This document shows positions 12,831 to 25,253 of a stretch of DNA of 64,000 bases, piece by piece. The translations under genes and the position numbers were made by a program. Every line of letters begins with the position of its first letter. The first letter of the stretch is position 1. The stretch is from Diphasiastrum complanatum (taxonomy: Eukaryota; Streptophyta; Lycopodiopsida; Lycopodiales; Lycopodiaceae), in contig CM055110.1 of the NCBI GenBank assembly GCA_029204225.1, positions 35,613,239 through 35,677,238 on the forward strand, written 5' to 3'. The notes beneath the pieces were generated by a model, which was not told where the DNA came from, made no database searches, and worked only from the letters and a program-made list of their open reading frames with translations.

Positions 12831-13211
12831 ATGGACTGGACGGTCAAAGGATCGGTTGAGAACTGAGATTACCCTATTGGTCGAGATCGTAACTGAAGTT
12901 GACGGTCGAGATCGGACATGATGGCTTCGGTTGAGATGCAAGCAAATGTGTCAGTTAAGATTTAACTCAAGACACGGTAGGATTGTTCTGTAGTGGCTCG
13001 GTCGAGAGTCGATGTGTAGCAGTCCGGTCCAGATGAGAGTCGTGGCTCGGCTTGTGAAGCATCGGTTGAGAACTGAGCTTCGTAGTAGTCAGGACGAAAG
13101 TGGTGGGTTCTGTAATGAAAGTGTGGCAGTCCTGAAAGCAATGGTTGTGCTACACAGTTCGGAATGGGTTTTTAGGGGTTATCGGTTGTGTAGCTGTGGA
13201 ATGGCGCCAAA

Positions 13212-13861
13212 TGTTCACAGATTCTCTCTAAATCTGTGAACACGGAATCATCTCTTGGTTTTGTCTTCTTCTTTACCGTTCTTTATGGTTCTTACGGTTC
13301 TTCTTGTTAGAACGGTTAACACATGGATGGGTTACTCAGATTTCAACATGTATTTCCCAGCCTGTCAATGGGAGACACAGTTCCGATACTCAGCTACATG
13401 CAAAAAACCAGCCATGTAACCATCTACAGCTCAAGAGGATCAGCGTTCTGGTACAGGGAGCAGTCCTACCACTATCTACTAGTTTACAAAACAATCAAGA
13501 ACAAGACTAACTACTCGAACAAGAAACAAGATTCCACTCATTACTTGATGCTTAGATTACTCAAGAACAATCAAGAACTAGGTTGAAAGGGAGTATGCAA
13601 GATCTATATCACAAACCAGCCTATCTAGTTTACTTGAATATTGATTACTACCTTATTCCACAAACAAGAACTGAATCCTAATCCACAACTAAGCAAGAAA
13701 CAAGAAACAAGAACCTAGTTGATCCACAATGCAAAGGAATCAAGCATGCTCATAGAAATCTCACTCAAGAACATTGCCATGAACAAGGAGCTTAGCTATC
13801 ATCAAGAACTCATGGAGGATCCTCTTTATTAGCTCAAGAGAACTTGACAATACATTCAAAG
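13212..13861. repeat. R1 repeat, copy 2, left part
   Basis: Collinear with 4290-4980. It opens with TGTTCACAGATT (13,212-13,223), whose perfect inverted copy AATCTGTGAACA lies at 13,231-13,242, so the repeat start forms a 12-bp stem with a 7-bp loop. It is interrupted by Gyp1a at 13,862. Confidence 0.6.
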
Positions 13862-14218
13862 TGTTACGAGCTCATAACCAGTGCCGAACCCTAGAGAACA
13901 CAGATAGGTCAGATACCACAGTCAGATCATGTCCAGCGTACATGACCAACAGGGCAAGACAGTGTGAGTAGTGTGCCCCAGCACGGTCCATAGCCATGGC
14001 GGGCCTAACACAGCCTAGGGACCCTGTCAGCAGGATAGGGCCCCCAGTTGGGTCCCGATGTGCCGTCGGCCACGTCAGTGCCACATGGCCGACACTTGGC
14101 AGTAGCATGCTACCAGTCCTCACACTGGGCTAGGAGGGGCTTACTCTATATCAGGGAGTAAGCAAGGTTGGGTGGATCAGTTAGTGTTTGCCCTACTGTG
14201 GTGTTAGGATCTATTACA
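13862..14218 (+). mobile_element. Gyp1a 5' LTR
   Basis: TGTTACGAGCTCATAACC to ...GGATCTATTACA, 357 bp. The start is a near-palindrome (one mismatch here, perfect in the 3' LTR). TCTATATCAGG near 14,142 is TATA-like. Close copies are at 18,008, 45,721, 51,650, 57,974 and 63,940. Confidence 0.9.
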
Positions 14219-14219
14219 C

Positions 14220-14232
14220 TGGTATCAGAGCC
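14220..14232 (+). promoter_or_regulatory. Gyp1a primer-binding site, tRNA-iMet
   Basis: TGGTATCAGAGCC, one base after the LTR, is complementary to the 3' end of plant initiator tRNA-Met. Confidence 0.9.
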
Positions 14233-14309
14233 ATCTCCATCCTAGGGAGCTAAGTAGCAGCAGGGAGAAGGTGCTCAGAATCTCTTAAAAACTTTGGTAA
14301 ATAGGAGAG

Positions 14310-14870
14310 ACAGATCCAGCGCTGGAGGAGTAGCTTTCTACTACCAAAATCTCCATTGAATCATCTTCCTTTAAGTGGGAATATGAGCTAGATTTCTGAA
14401 ACAGATCCATCGCTGTAGAAAACAGCTATTTATCCTTTGTTTTCAGAGGATAATTCTTAGATTTTAGAGGAAATAGAAATCAAAAGTTTGGGCTAGAACC
14501 AGCGTTGTCAGAAGAGTGCTTAAATCTCGATTTTCAAGTGCCAAACTGAAATTGTTGAGCGGGTTTTGGACAGAGGAAGGTAAGCAGGGTCTGAGAAGAC
14601 CATCGCGAGCTGATTGTAGACTTCATCCTTCAAATTGAAGCTCAGACATATGAAGTTGGACACCTACCGAAGCCCTCAGATCAGCGACCTACTATCTGAA
14701 GCTAAATCAGAGAAGCAAGTGGGCTTTGAGCCTTAAATCAGAAGTTTTTGGAGCCATCAAATAGCTGTCCAGTTAGCGAGGGTAGAGGAGTACCAAAGTA
14801 TTTGCATTTTGGGACTTCAAACCAAAGTTTTCTGAGAAATTGGACCTTAGTCAGACAGCGAGTACAGTGT
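14310..14870 (+). repeat. Gyp1a leader: seven-unit decayed ~91-bp tandem repeat
   Basis: The core CCAGCG or a one- or two-base variant ends at 14,321, 14,412, 14,504, 14,605, 14,686, 14,778 and 14,860, spacings 91, 92, 101, 81, 92 and 82. Between cores the sequence is only loosely similar. The same ladder is seen in Gyp1b and Gyp1c. Confidence 0.75.
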
Positions 14871-14914
14871 TCTGAAATTTTCAGAATTCAGAAGTGAATC
14901 TTGGCTTCAAATCT

Positions 14915-15582
14915 GATTTTTAAAAACCACTACTTTTAATGGGGAAGAGAAGGATAGAAATGCAGATATTCTACAAACCTTCCTCAGCAAATGGAAGAAC
15001 ATTCATGCTCTTAAACAGACCCCTGACCATTTGCGAGCAATTGAGGCCAGTCGTTCCTTAGGGCCTATGGCCTATAAGTGGTGGTTAAATCTCCAGGAGA
15101 CTGGGCAGACTCCCCGGTCATGGAAAGCTTTTGAAGAAGCTTTCCCAAGAGAATTTCTACCAGAAAATGAACTGGATAGAGCCTGAGAAGCCTGGGAAAG
15201 AACAGTAATGGATAAATCTCTCATCCAATATATCTCACAGTATCGAGAAGCAATTTTAAAGATTAAAAATATGGATGACTATCAGAAAATCAGGGGATTT
15301 GTCCGTGGCCTCAAAGATGAATATAAAGTAGAGGTCCAGAGAAACTCGCCTGCTACCCTTGAGCAAGCTCTCAGATATGCTCAAATCTATGATGATTCAG
15401 TGGGTAGGAAGAAGGCGAGACAACAGCCACTTTCTGAGCAGCCTTCTCAGAAAGACTTTCAATTTAAAAAGAAATTTTTAAAAAGAAAGAAAGAAGACAA
15501 ATTTAAAAGTGAAGCTCCTCATAAACGCCCTTCACTCATACAGCCCTTAAAACTAGATGATTTTGAGAAAGCCAAACAATAA
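14915..15582 (+). pseudogene. Gyp1a gag, 5'-deleted
   Basis: The frame picks up at [16 protein letters not shown] and continues through [19 protein letters not shown] and [20 protein letters not shown] to a basic stretch before TAA 15,580-15,582. About 145 N-terminal residues present in Gyp1b are missing. TGA at 15,184 replaces a Trp codon. The TAA at 15,580 replaces a Glu codon that in Gyp1b joins gag to the zinc knuckle, so the ancestral gag-pol was probably one frame. Confidence 0.8.
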
Positions 15583-16590
15583 CGTTTGTGCTTTGTGTGT
15601 ATGGTCAAGGGACACACAGTCAGACAATGTCCCAAGTTCATCTTGTTCAGACTGTATGTTTCCCCAATGACTCGGCAGCTTCCGAGATCAAAGTGTATCA
15701 TGAAGATCATGAACACTGTTGCCAGCTGACCTCTGCAATGCTAGCGAGACCCTTCAGTTTTGGGCCGCATGACCTAGTACGTATGCATGGGAAAGTTGGT
15801 AACGAGTCAGTAAGAGTCATGGTTGATGATGGGGCAACCCATAATTTCATCAACCACACCCTGGTTAAAAAGCTTAAACTACCAGAAGTACCTAGTAAGC
15901 ATAGGTACATAGTTTCATTAGCTAAGGGTGAAGATAAAAAAATATGGGATACTATGGTAAGTAAGTTAAATCTTGATATTCAGGGGTACCAAGATGAAAT
16001 AAACTTTCAGATAATGCACCTGGATCGAGCAGACATTGTTCTCGGGAGAGATTGGCTCTACAGTTTAGGACCTTCCCTCCACAGAAACTATCAGGAGAAC
16101 ACCCTCAGCTTTCAGCATAAAGACCGAGAGATCCAGTTGCATGGGGAGCATGATGTTCCCAACAGCCCTATGGTCTGCAGTTCAGAGCTCTGTCAGCTAA
16201 TCGGAGACGAAGACCATCAGGTATTCTTATGTGACTTTCAGTTTATTCCTGAAGTTTTTATTTCCAGTTCTATTCAGCAAAAAATCAGTAAATTAGAAAC
16301 TTTATTGTCTAAATTTAAAGATGTTTTTCCTGAAGATTTGCCACATGGTTTACCACCTAGCAGAGAGGTAGATCATGTAATAAACCTAGTACCAGGTACA
16401 GCACTCATTTCTAAACCTCCGTATCGGGTCAGTCGAACAAAGGATGAAGAAATAACTAGGCACTTAACAGACTATCTTGGGAAAGGCCAAATTCAGACCA
16501 GTAGTTCACCATGGGCCTCAACAGTCCTATTGGTCAAAAAGAAAGAGAGGTCTATGCATCTTTGCGTAGATTACAGAGCCCGTATTACCC
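15583..16590 (+). pseudogene. Gyp1a zinc knuckle, protease and truncated RT
   Basis: It starts with [16 protein letters not shown] (CX2CX4HX4C). A deletion of about 43 bp then shifts frame. The aspartic protease motif [11 protein letters not shown] is intact near 15,820. The RT reaches only LCVDYRA, where it fuses to sequence just before integrase (PKQTP-like in another frame). The catalytic FLDD motif is gone. The long linker between protease and RT matches Gyp1b closely. Confidence 0.85.
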
Positions 16591-17996
16591 AAGCAAACCC
16601 CAGTGGTTGAGGGTCAGTTGACTCAAGGATTCAAATGGAAACAGTATTCCATTCAGGATGAGTACTTGCTCTATAGAGATAGAGTATGTGTCCCCAATTC
16701 AGAGGATTATAGGCAGCAGGTCCTATATGAATGTCATGACAATCCTAGCGCGGGACACCCAGGCATACAGAAGACCTATGAGCTTCTTCGTAGGCAATTT
16801 TTCTGGCCCAGTATGAAAAAGGACGTCCACCAGTATGTAACCAGTTGCCAGAAATGTCAAGTAAATAAAGCAGAACGTTTAAAGGCAGGAGGGTTATTGC
16901 ATCCCATAGAAATACCAGCTGGTAAATGGGAGAGTATCTCCATGGATTTTATAGTAGACCTGCCTAAAACCCAAAAGGGTAATGACGCTATATGGGTCAT
17001 AGTTGACCGTCTGACCAAAATGGCTCATTTTATTCCGACCAAAACAACCGTTAGAGCTCCAGAGTTAGCGAGGTTGTTTGTAGACGGGCTATTTAAATTG
17101 TACGGTCTACCTTCCGGCATAGTCAGCGACCGGGACAGTAAGTTTACTAGAAATTTTTGGAGGGCAGTATTCCATCATCTCCATACTAAACTTAATATGA
17201 GTACCACTAACCATCCACAGACAGACGGTCAAACAAAAAGGGTAAATCAAGTGCTGGAGGATATGCTTCGTGCATACGTCAGCAAGAAGCAGACTGATTG
17301 GGAGGAGTATCTCTCGATATTGGAGTTTGCTTACAACAGTACCAAACATTCAGCTACGGGATACAGCCCATTTATGCTGATGTACGGTTTTCAGCCACGC
17401 TAACCCACAACTGTAGGGTTTAAACAAGAAAAAGTTGAAGCAGCCAGAAACTTTTTAGAGGACCTAAACCAGATGATAGAACATGCTAAGCGTAGCATTA
17501 GGCAGTCCCAGGATCGAGCCAGGCATTATGCAGATCCACACAGACGGGATGTGCAGTTCTCCACTGGTGAGAAAGTCTACTTGAGAGTCCCATTTGACTC
17601 TAAAACCCTCAAATCAGGAGTGTGTGCTAAGTTGTCTCCAAGGTATTGTGGTCCCTTTACCATCAGTAGGAGACTAGGCGAGGTCACCTATGAGCTAGAG
17701 CTCCCACACAGCAGTAAGGTTTTTCCAGTCTTTCATGTAAGTCAGTTACGAAAAGCCTTAGCCAGATCAATCTGGTAGGGGACAGTGTTCTAGTTCTCCC
17801 ATTGGATCCTCAACAACCTCCACATGAACCAGAGGAGATTCTTGATAGTAGAGAGACGCAGACTCGTCATACTCTATACCGAGAATATCTGGTTAAGTGG
17901 AATGATCAGCCTGTTGAGAATGCCACTTGGGAAAGAGGCAGCGTCTTTCGCAAGATTTTTCCAGACTTTGTCTTAGAGGACCAAGACGGTTCTTAA
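16591..17996 (+). pseudogene. Gyp1a integrase and chromodomain
   Basis: An HHCC zinc site ([13 protein letters not shown]...CQKC), the catalytic core with SMDF, GIVSDRDSKF and [10 protein letters not shown] (the catalytic Glu is replaced by Lys) and the GPF/Y module are followed by a chromodomain-like tail ([20 protein letters not shown]). TAA at 17,401 replaces Ser. A 4-bp deletion near 17,770 shifts frame before the chromodomain. The frame ends at TAA 17,994. Confidence 0.88.
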
Positions 17997-18353
17997 GGGA
18001 GAGGGAGTGTTACGAGCTCGTAACCAATGCCGAATCCTAGAGAGCACAGATAGGTCAGATACCATAGTCAGGGTTGTGTCCAGCGTACATGACCAACAGG
18101 GCAAGACAGTGTGAGTAGTGTGCCCCAGCACGGTCCATAGCCATGGCAGGCCTAACACAGCCTAGGGACCCTGTCAGCAGGATAGGACCCCCAGTTGGGT
18201 CCCGACGTGCCGTCGGCCACGTCAGTGCCATGTGGCCAACACTTGGCAGTAGCATGCTACCAGTCCTCACACTGGGCTAGGAGGGGCTTACTCTATATCA
18301 GGGAGTAAGCAAGGTTAGATGGATCAATTAGTGTTTGCCCTGCTGTGGTGTTA
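17994..18353 (+). mobile_element. Gyp1a PPT and truncated 3' LTR
   Basis: The purine tract TAAGGGAGAGGGAG precedes TGTTACGAGCTCGTAACC at 18,008. The LTR stops at GTGTTA (18,353), fused to AATAAGCAAGAAGG of repeat R1. The intact LTR continues GGATCTATTACA. A shared TTA at the join suggests microhomology-mediated deletion. Confidence 0.85.
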
Positions 18354-18720
18354 AATAAGCAAGAAGGCTGCCCATGTGGAGCCATGTGGCAATTCCACCA
18401 AATTAGACATTACATGTGGAATTTGCCCTTCTACTAAAGGTCACCATCAAAAGGTGGCTCACTCTAACTAATTTAAGGGGGGTCTACCTTCATTTACAAT
18501 GCCTAGGAAATATTACTAGCTCCTACATGGTCATTCGTTCTTTGGGATACACCATGTAGGCTCACATAGATAACTCACTGTCTTCCTAGCTAGTACTTCC
18601 TCGGCTCTCATGCTCGGCTCTCAGCTTCTTCTGCTCTCTTCCTTCTGAGACCTCCTCGGTCATGGGTGAGAGATAACTTGTGTCTGCAGCTTGGCTCGGC
18701 ACTTGGAGATTCTCTAGAAT
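18354..18720. repeat. R1 repeat, copy 2, right part
   Basis: Collinear with about 5000-5366 of copy 1, ending at ...CTCTAGAAT. The terminal CTACTAACA of copy 1 is replaced by other sequence leading into the (TC)n array. Confidence 0.6.
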
Positions 18721-18736
18721 AGGAACTATGTGAAAT

Positions 18737-19318
<582 letters not shown>

Positions 19319-20023
19319 TGTGAAGAATTGCCAAAAATTGGCAAATCTAGCTTGATTAGAAACTATGTAGTATTTTGTACATAAGTGGATTCCACACATG
19401 TATGGCCAAAATGCCACGTGGCAACCCACTCCTAATATAGGTTAGGTCAAGTCAAGAGAGTTGGTCATGTCTATTTGGTGGTCATCCCTACTTTATAGGA
19501 CATACACCTAAGTTTAAGGTGAAAATTCGACCAATTAGCTACCTACCAAGCATAACTCTAGGATCTAGGATAGAGTTTTATTTTAGGGCAAGAAGGATGA
19601 GTTAATTTCCTTATTACATGCTAGAAATCCACCTAACTTCAAGAAGGAAGTCGAATCTACTATGTATTCCAAGCTCCCATAGTGAGAAGATAGAAAATTT
19701 TTGGAGCTCATTGGCAATCTCAAGCTAGTTCACTATGTACATTGAATTTTTGTGATCCAAATGAAACCAAATCAATTTCTACTTGTTTCTCAGGTTGAAG
19801 GCTGTACTAAAGCCTGTAGTACACACGTGTGGGCTCGGATTTCAATGTTTATCAATGCTTTTGACTGTTAATGCTTGTTCTTTGTCAAATTGCCAATCTA
19901 GATCAACTTTTTTGTGTCTAGTTTTTTGATAGATTGTTAAGCAAGCATCCAATCACTCTTGTGGAGCTTTTGTAGATCCATTTATGGTCCTAAAGTATAG
20001 TACTTTCACATGGTATCAGAGCC
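19319..20023 (+). mobile_element. Cop1 5' LTR and PBS
   Basis: LTR 19,319-20,010 (692 bp). TTGCCAA/TTGGCAA (19,328-19,344) forms a small stem near its start. The PBS TGGTATCAGAGCC follows immediately at 20,011-20,023, matching initiator tRNA-Met. Confidence 0.9.
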
Positions 20024-20211
20024 AAGTACAAGAGCATAAGCCATTGATCTAATGCAAATCCATTTTTAGCAAGTTTTGGTGCTAAAAACTGTGATTATAA
20101 GTCCATTTGTTGGATTAGAAATCAAATTTGAGTGAAACACTGCAAGTGTGAGACCTTTGTGAGTTTCAAGTCAATCAAATCTATTTCTTGTTTGTAGAAG
20201 TCACTAATAAG

Positions 20212-21583
20212 ATGGGATCTGCTGGAGCATACCTTCTAGAAGCTAGTGAGAGATTGAGTTCTACAAATTATGCTATTTGGAAGGTTAGGATGGAGTCACT
20301 CTTGGTGCTCCAAAACCTTTATGAGTTCTTGATTGAAGATGAAGATGAACCTCTAGGTGCACAGGAGTTAGCTAGATACAAGAAGAGATCTAGGCTTGCA
20401 CTTCATTGTGTGAAGATGAATGTGAGCCATTAATGATTTGTTGAGAGAAGTATCAGCTTCTTGTACTAGTGCTAAAGAGACTTGTGAGTCTTTAAAATCA
20501 ATCTATGAATCTAGTAACACTTTGAGGGTTCTCATGCTTAGAAGTCAGATTTTGCAAAGCATGAAAAGAAGTGAGGAGAGTGCACAGGATTATGTACTCA
20601 GAATCAAGTTTCTAAATAGGGAGTTGGCTTCCATTGGAGAGAAGATTCATGATGGAGAGCTTGTACAAATTGTTCTTAATGGTCTAGGAGATGACTTTGC
20701 AAATTTGGTCCAAAGTTTTGCCATCCAAGACACTTTGCCAACTAGAGAAAAACTTCACAGTGTATTAGTGGCTGAAGAGTGTAGGATGCTCCATGCAAAA
20801 TCTAGGATGAGTTCCTTGTCTTTGCAGGATGGTGATGAGAAAGCCAATTTCTCATTCAAGGGCAAAAAGAAGACCAATGGAAAGAAGAAGCATCCAAAGG
20901 AGGCCAAAGAAGAGGATGATGCATCAAGCTCAAAGGACAAGTTAAAGCAGAAATGCTTCTTTTGTGGAAAGAAGGGGCATTATGCATCTGAATGCTACAA
21001 GAGGCTAGGAGCACAAGTGGATGAGGACAAACAAGGAAACCTTGCAAAGGAGGAGGAGGAGGATGAAGTAGATGTATTCTTGATGGCATCTACATCCTCA
21101 CCAACAAGCAATAGCAATTCAAGAGGCAATTGGTGGATTGACAGTGGGGCTAGCTCCCACATGTCTTGTGAAAAGGATTTTTTCTCAACCTTACACTCTC
21201 TCAATGCTGCTAAAAAGTTTGTCTTTACTGCAAATGATGAAGAGTGTAGGATAGATGGTGTTGGCACCATCTCTTTGTGTCTAGAATCCTCAAAATGCAT
21301 GGATCTAGAAAATGTCCTTTATGTACCATCAATTACCAAGAATATGCTTAGTGTTGGTCTACTCTTAGAAAGTGGTTTGGATGTCCACTTTAAGCATGGT
21401 GTTTGCTTCATCTTGAAGAATGATGTTTGCATTGCAAAGGGATTTAAACATGGAAGATTGTTTAAGTTGGAAGCTAGTGTTGCTTTTGAAAGAATGAGCT
21501 TGGAAAAGGAGGAGATCACTCAAGAGGAGATCTTGGAAAAGTGTGATCTTGCTTGCATTGAGGAGGAGCATCAAAAGGAGGAA
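20212..21583 (+). pseudogene. Cop1 gag and protease
   Basis: The likely start is ATG 20,212 (MGSAGAYLLEASERLSSTNY), a UBN2-type copia gag opening. TAA at about 20,431 marks a small indel; the frame resumes at 20,438 with LREVSASCTSAKETCESLKS. A zinc knuckle CFFCGKKGHYASEC begins near 20,954, and the protease motif WWIDSGASSHMS is at about 21,131. Sequence homologous to the pre-integrase region follows. The frame is cut by Gyp2 at 21,584. Beyond the early frameshift there are no stops. Confidence 0.88.
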
Positions 21584-22690
21584 TTTTACAAGTAGAGGTG
21601 AGGAAGTCCTCCAAATCCAAGGTAGAGCCTCCAAATGTCCTCCAAGCAACCTGCAAGCTTCAAGATGCTTCCCAACTCCAAGCTATGATGCCTCCACCTG
21701 CAAGTAAGGATCTGCAAGCCTCCAAGGATCTCTCCTCCACCTGTGTCCCTACTCTTTAAACACAAAGATAGATAACAAGCTGGCCTCAAGTATTCACCAC
21801 CCAACCATAGCTAGATCCAAGCTCCAAGCAAGACCTATCTAGCACCCCCTTGCTAACCATAAACAAATCACAAGCATACCACAACACTCCATAGCATACT
21901 CAAGATCCAATCCCTACATATGTCCCATACCATAAGCAAGATCCAAACCTCAAGCATACTACCACAAGAAAGCACTCTACACACTAGTAGTAACACGAGC
22001 ATAAGCCAAGCAAACAAGAGAGATCTCCCCCCCCCCCCCCCCCCCCCCACAATGGGCGCCCTACTACCCTCATATAGATGGCCCATGGACCCCTCAAATT
22101 CACTATGGAGTTCCATGCTCATCCAATGAGAGAGAGAGAAGCCTAGGGGAGTTAAAGAATCTCCAAGAGCCTCCATAGGCTTATGGAATGTCAAGAGACT
22201 CCTTCCATAACCTATGACTCTTTGAATGCCTTTCTTGTGGGAGTTGGGAACTCAATGGACACTTTAGAAGGGCGCCCTCCTACTAGGTCCCATTGCCCAA
22301 GTTGTGCAAGTATACTTTGGTCCTAGACCAATAAAGTGATATGGTTCAAGGTTGAGGCCCAAGGTTTAGAAAAATAGTCATCCAATGACTTTCTAACACC
22401 TCACTAGGTTCCATACCTCCATCCAAGGCATAAACACCTACCTGTCCTTAATCAAGGACACTAGTATCTTAATCTAAGACACCTACCCTTAATAGTAAGG
22501 GTACCTCTTATCCAAGGGTCACGTGACCCCATACCTCCAACTAAGGTATAGTCGCTTGCCTGTCCTTATCCAAGGACACATACCCTTAATCCTAAGGGTA
22601 CCTTGCCATATAGCCCCCAACACTAAATGGACTATTAGGGGTCTGAAGTACTGCTAGTTACATATGTATGTAACATTCCTTCCCCCTAAA
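21584..22690 (-). mobile_element. Gyp2 3' LTR and PPT
   Basis: Minus strand: TGTTACATA...CTTGTAAAA, 1092 bp. The 5' end is an inverted repeat (GTTACATA, CA, TATGTAAC). The 3' end is AA, not the usual CA. A run of about 22 C lies near 22,028-22,049. The PPT on the minus strand is TTTAGGGGGAAGGAA, 22,676-22,690. Confidence 0.88.
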
Positions 22691-22691
22691 C

Positions 22692-24003
22692 TTAAATTTT
22701 TCCTTGTAGGGAAAAATTTGGAAAATTCTTCTGGAGATCAGCCTCCTTTTCCCAGGTATCCTCCTCTTCTGATTTGCCTCTCCACCTGACTAAAAATTCC
22801 CGAAGCACTCTAATTCGTAGAGTTCTCTGCCGGCTATTAACAATCGCCTCAGGTTCAGGTGGTCCACTCACGGACTCATCATGAAGAAGTTCCACTAGAT
22901 CTTCCATAGGGACCAGGGTCTCCCCAACCCCCAACGAGGGTTTCAACTTACTAACGTGGAAAACAGGATGAATTCCAACGTTAGCTGGAAGTTCTAGTTT
23001 GTATGCGACCTTGTTTATCACTTGGATAACCTTAAAAGGACCGCAATACCTAGGTGCCAACTTTGCACACTTAGTAGTTTTCAAGCCCCTAGAGTGACTA
23101 GGGACTCTCAAAAACACCCAGTCGTTGACCATGAATACCTTGTGCTTGTGAGATAGATCAGCATAGTGTCTTGCCCTGTCCTGGGCACTTCTTATGCTAT
23201 CTTTAGCCAGTTGTAACATTTCTTGCATATCCGCAAGGAAATCAGCTGCGGCTTGCACCCGTAGGTTTTTCATGCCAACACTAATTGGTGATCGAGGTTG
23301 AAAACCATACATAAGCATGAAAGGACTGAATTCGGTCGCTGAATGTTTTGCACTGTTATATGCAAATTCCACTAGTGGAAGGTACTGTTCCCAATCAGAC
23401 TGTCGATGGCCCACATATGCTCGAAGCATATCCTCCATCGTCTGATTGATCCTTTCCGTTTGACCGTCTGATTTTGGATGATTTGTAGAACTTAAACTTA
23501 AAGTTGTTTCCAACTTTTCAAATACTGCTTGCCAAAAATTCCCAGTGAATTTTGGGTCACGGTCACTGACAATATCGCAAGGCAGCCCGTATAGTCGAAA
23601 AAGCTTCTCAAGAAACAGTTAAGCTAGTTCTGAAGCTTTAACAGTAGTTTTCGTTGGGATAAATTGAGCAAACTTCGTAAGTCTGTCAACAATGACCCAA
23701 ACCGAATCGTGGCCCTTCCTTGTACGTGGAAGCCCGACCACAAAATCCATAGATATACTTTTCCACTTTCCGGTAGGAATATCTAAAGGATGTAATAGGC
23801 CCCTAGCTTTTAGCCTCTCTGCTTTATTTAACTGGCACTTAGTACATTTAAGTACGTAGGCCTCTACCTGACTTTTCATCTTAGGCCACCAAAATTGTCT
23901 TCGAACTAAGTCAAGTGTTCTTTGTATACCCGGATGTCCTGCGCATGGACTATCATGACACTCATGCAAGATTTGGGCCCTTACAGTGTCATTCTCCGGT
24001 ACA
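22692..24003 (-). pseudogene. Gyp2 integrase and chromodomain
   Basis: Minus-strand frame starting at the Cop2 junction: HECHDSPCAGHPG...CTKC (HHCC), SMDFVVGLPRTRKG, one TAA near 23,621, then the second Asp region, HPKSDGQTER with catalytic Glu, EFAYNSAKHSATEFSPF, the GPF module, and a chromodomain-like tail (LREFLVRWRGKSEEEDTWE). Both sides of the stop are in the same frame, so a single nonsense mutation separates them. The nearest relative in the window is the fragment at 7687-8497. Confidence 0.9.
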
Positions 24004-24665
24004 AGTGAAAGATTCAACTAGTTTCATCACATTTTGCAATATTTCCATATTTGGCATATTGAGGCCAAAACTTGTTTTAGACTTAGAGTTTGACTTTTCA
24101 AAGTTCATTAGTCTAAATTTCATTTGAATAAACACTTTTTGAAAGTGTGGGAAAGATAGAATGCGAGTTTGAGTAGATTCAATTTGAATAAGTTGGGTAC
24201 ATTGAATCTAGACCCAAAATTGGTAGGGTTAGCATTTTGGTGGGAAAGCCAAGTGGCCAAATAGGGTTTGGACCTGCTATAAAAGGATGTAACTCATGGA
24301 GAGAGTCATCTTCTCTCTTCTCTATCTCATTTCATGCTTATACATGGTTCTCTTGGGTTCTACTATCCATTGGTGCACTATCTTGGTGATTGCTTGCAAT
24401 TCTATGTGTAGAATGATCTATATTTGTTATTTTTGGATTCACACGTGTGAAATACAGTAGCTTGCTGGTTTTGTATGGAAAACAACAGTACATAATCATT
24501 TCATTCAAGTTTGATCAAGTTCTATTAGTGTTTGCATCTCAGATTGTGTGTAGATGCTGATTTTTCTACATTGGTGAAATTGGTAGTGTATTTCTCTTTC
24601 TAACCAAAGATCATTCAAGTAGATTGGATCTTAAGGATCTGAAATCTTTCACATGGTATCCGAGC
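24004..24665 (+). mobile_element. Cop2 5' LTR and PBS
   Basis: 650 bp. The first base is A where the 3' LTR has T (AGTGAAAG versus TGTGAAAG), placed by the target duplication. CTATAAAAGG near 24,278 is a good TATA box. The PBS TGGTATCCGAGC at 24,654 differs from the tRNA-iMet complement at one base. Confidence 0.9.
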
Positions 24666-25253
24666 TTGTGTTTCAGGTTATGAAGGAGGAAATCAGATCT
24701 ATCAATGATTTGGTAAAGATATCAAGTCTAGAGCATGCTAGAGAGGATTCTACACCAAAATCGGATTTTTTGCTTTTGTAGATTGGATCTTTTGTAGATC
24801 AAAACACTAAATAGGTCAATATACTTGTTCAATTCCGTTTTTTGAGTTCACATGCTGGATTTGGCCGATTTTTGGATCATTGGTTCAGCCTAAGTGGTGG
24901 CTTATAGATTGCATATCAAATTTTCAGCATTTGCATGTAGATTTGGAATAGTCAATTTTTTGTGATTTTGTCAAAACCCTAATTTTGATTGGATCTCTAG
25001 ATAGTGAGGTTGCTGGACTTTATTTGAGTGTGTTTCAATCTTAGGAAGTGGCAAAAGTCATTAGATTGAGGATAGATCATAGGTTGATCAAGATTCCATG
25101 ATTCTATGTGTTGATTTGCTTGGATAAGTGCTAGAAGAGAATTTGTGAGATAGTTTCAAATCTTGGTGATTTCTTTTGAAAGCATTTGTTGTTGTTCAAA
25201 GGAGTGCTTTGTGCATTGAAACAGGTTGAAAGAGAAGATAAGGTCATTGCTAC

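Larger units (their letters stand above)
13862..18353 (+). mobile_element. Gyp1a: chromovirus-type gypsy element, deleted
   Basis: It has 5' LTR, PBS, repetitive leader, gag, protease, integrase, chromodomain, PPT and 3' LTR in that order, inserted into repeat R1. Compared with Gyp1b it has lost the N-terminal half of gag, a short stretch after the zinc knuckle, and about 1.3 kb covering RT and RNase H. The 3' LTR lacks its last 13 bases and the flanking repeat lacks about 30 bp, so no target duplication remains. Confidence 0.9.

Noticed and set aside
11368-13239. ORFs of 65-123 residues in both strands
   Set aside because: Produced by the G/T-skewed composition; no domain and no codon-usage support.
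13872-14123. Recurrent ~70-83-residue ORF ([13 protein letters not shown]...) also at 18,055, 45,816, 51,745 and 58,069
   Set aside because: Lies inside every Gyp1 LTR on the strand opposite to the element; conserved only because the LTR is repeated. No evidence of translation.
21868-22194. ORFs of 108 residues (and 69 on the plus strand) in the Gyp2 LTR
   Set aside because: Non-coding LTR sequence; the Gly or Pro run is the homopolymer C tract.
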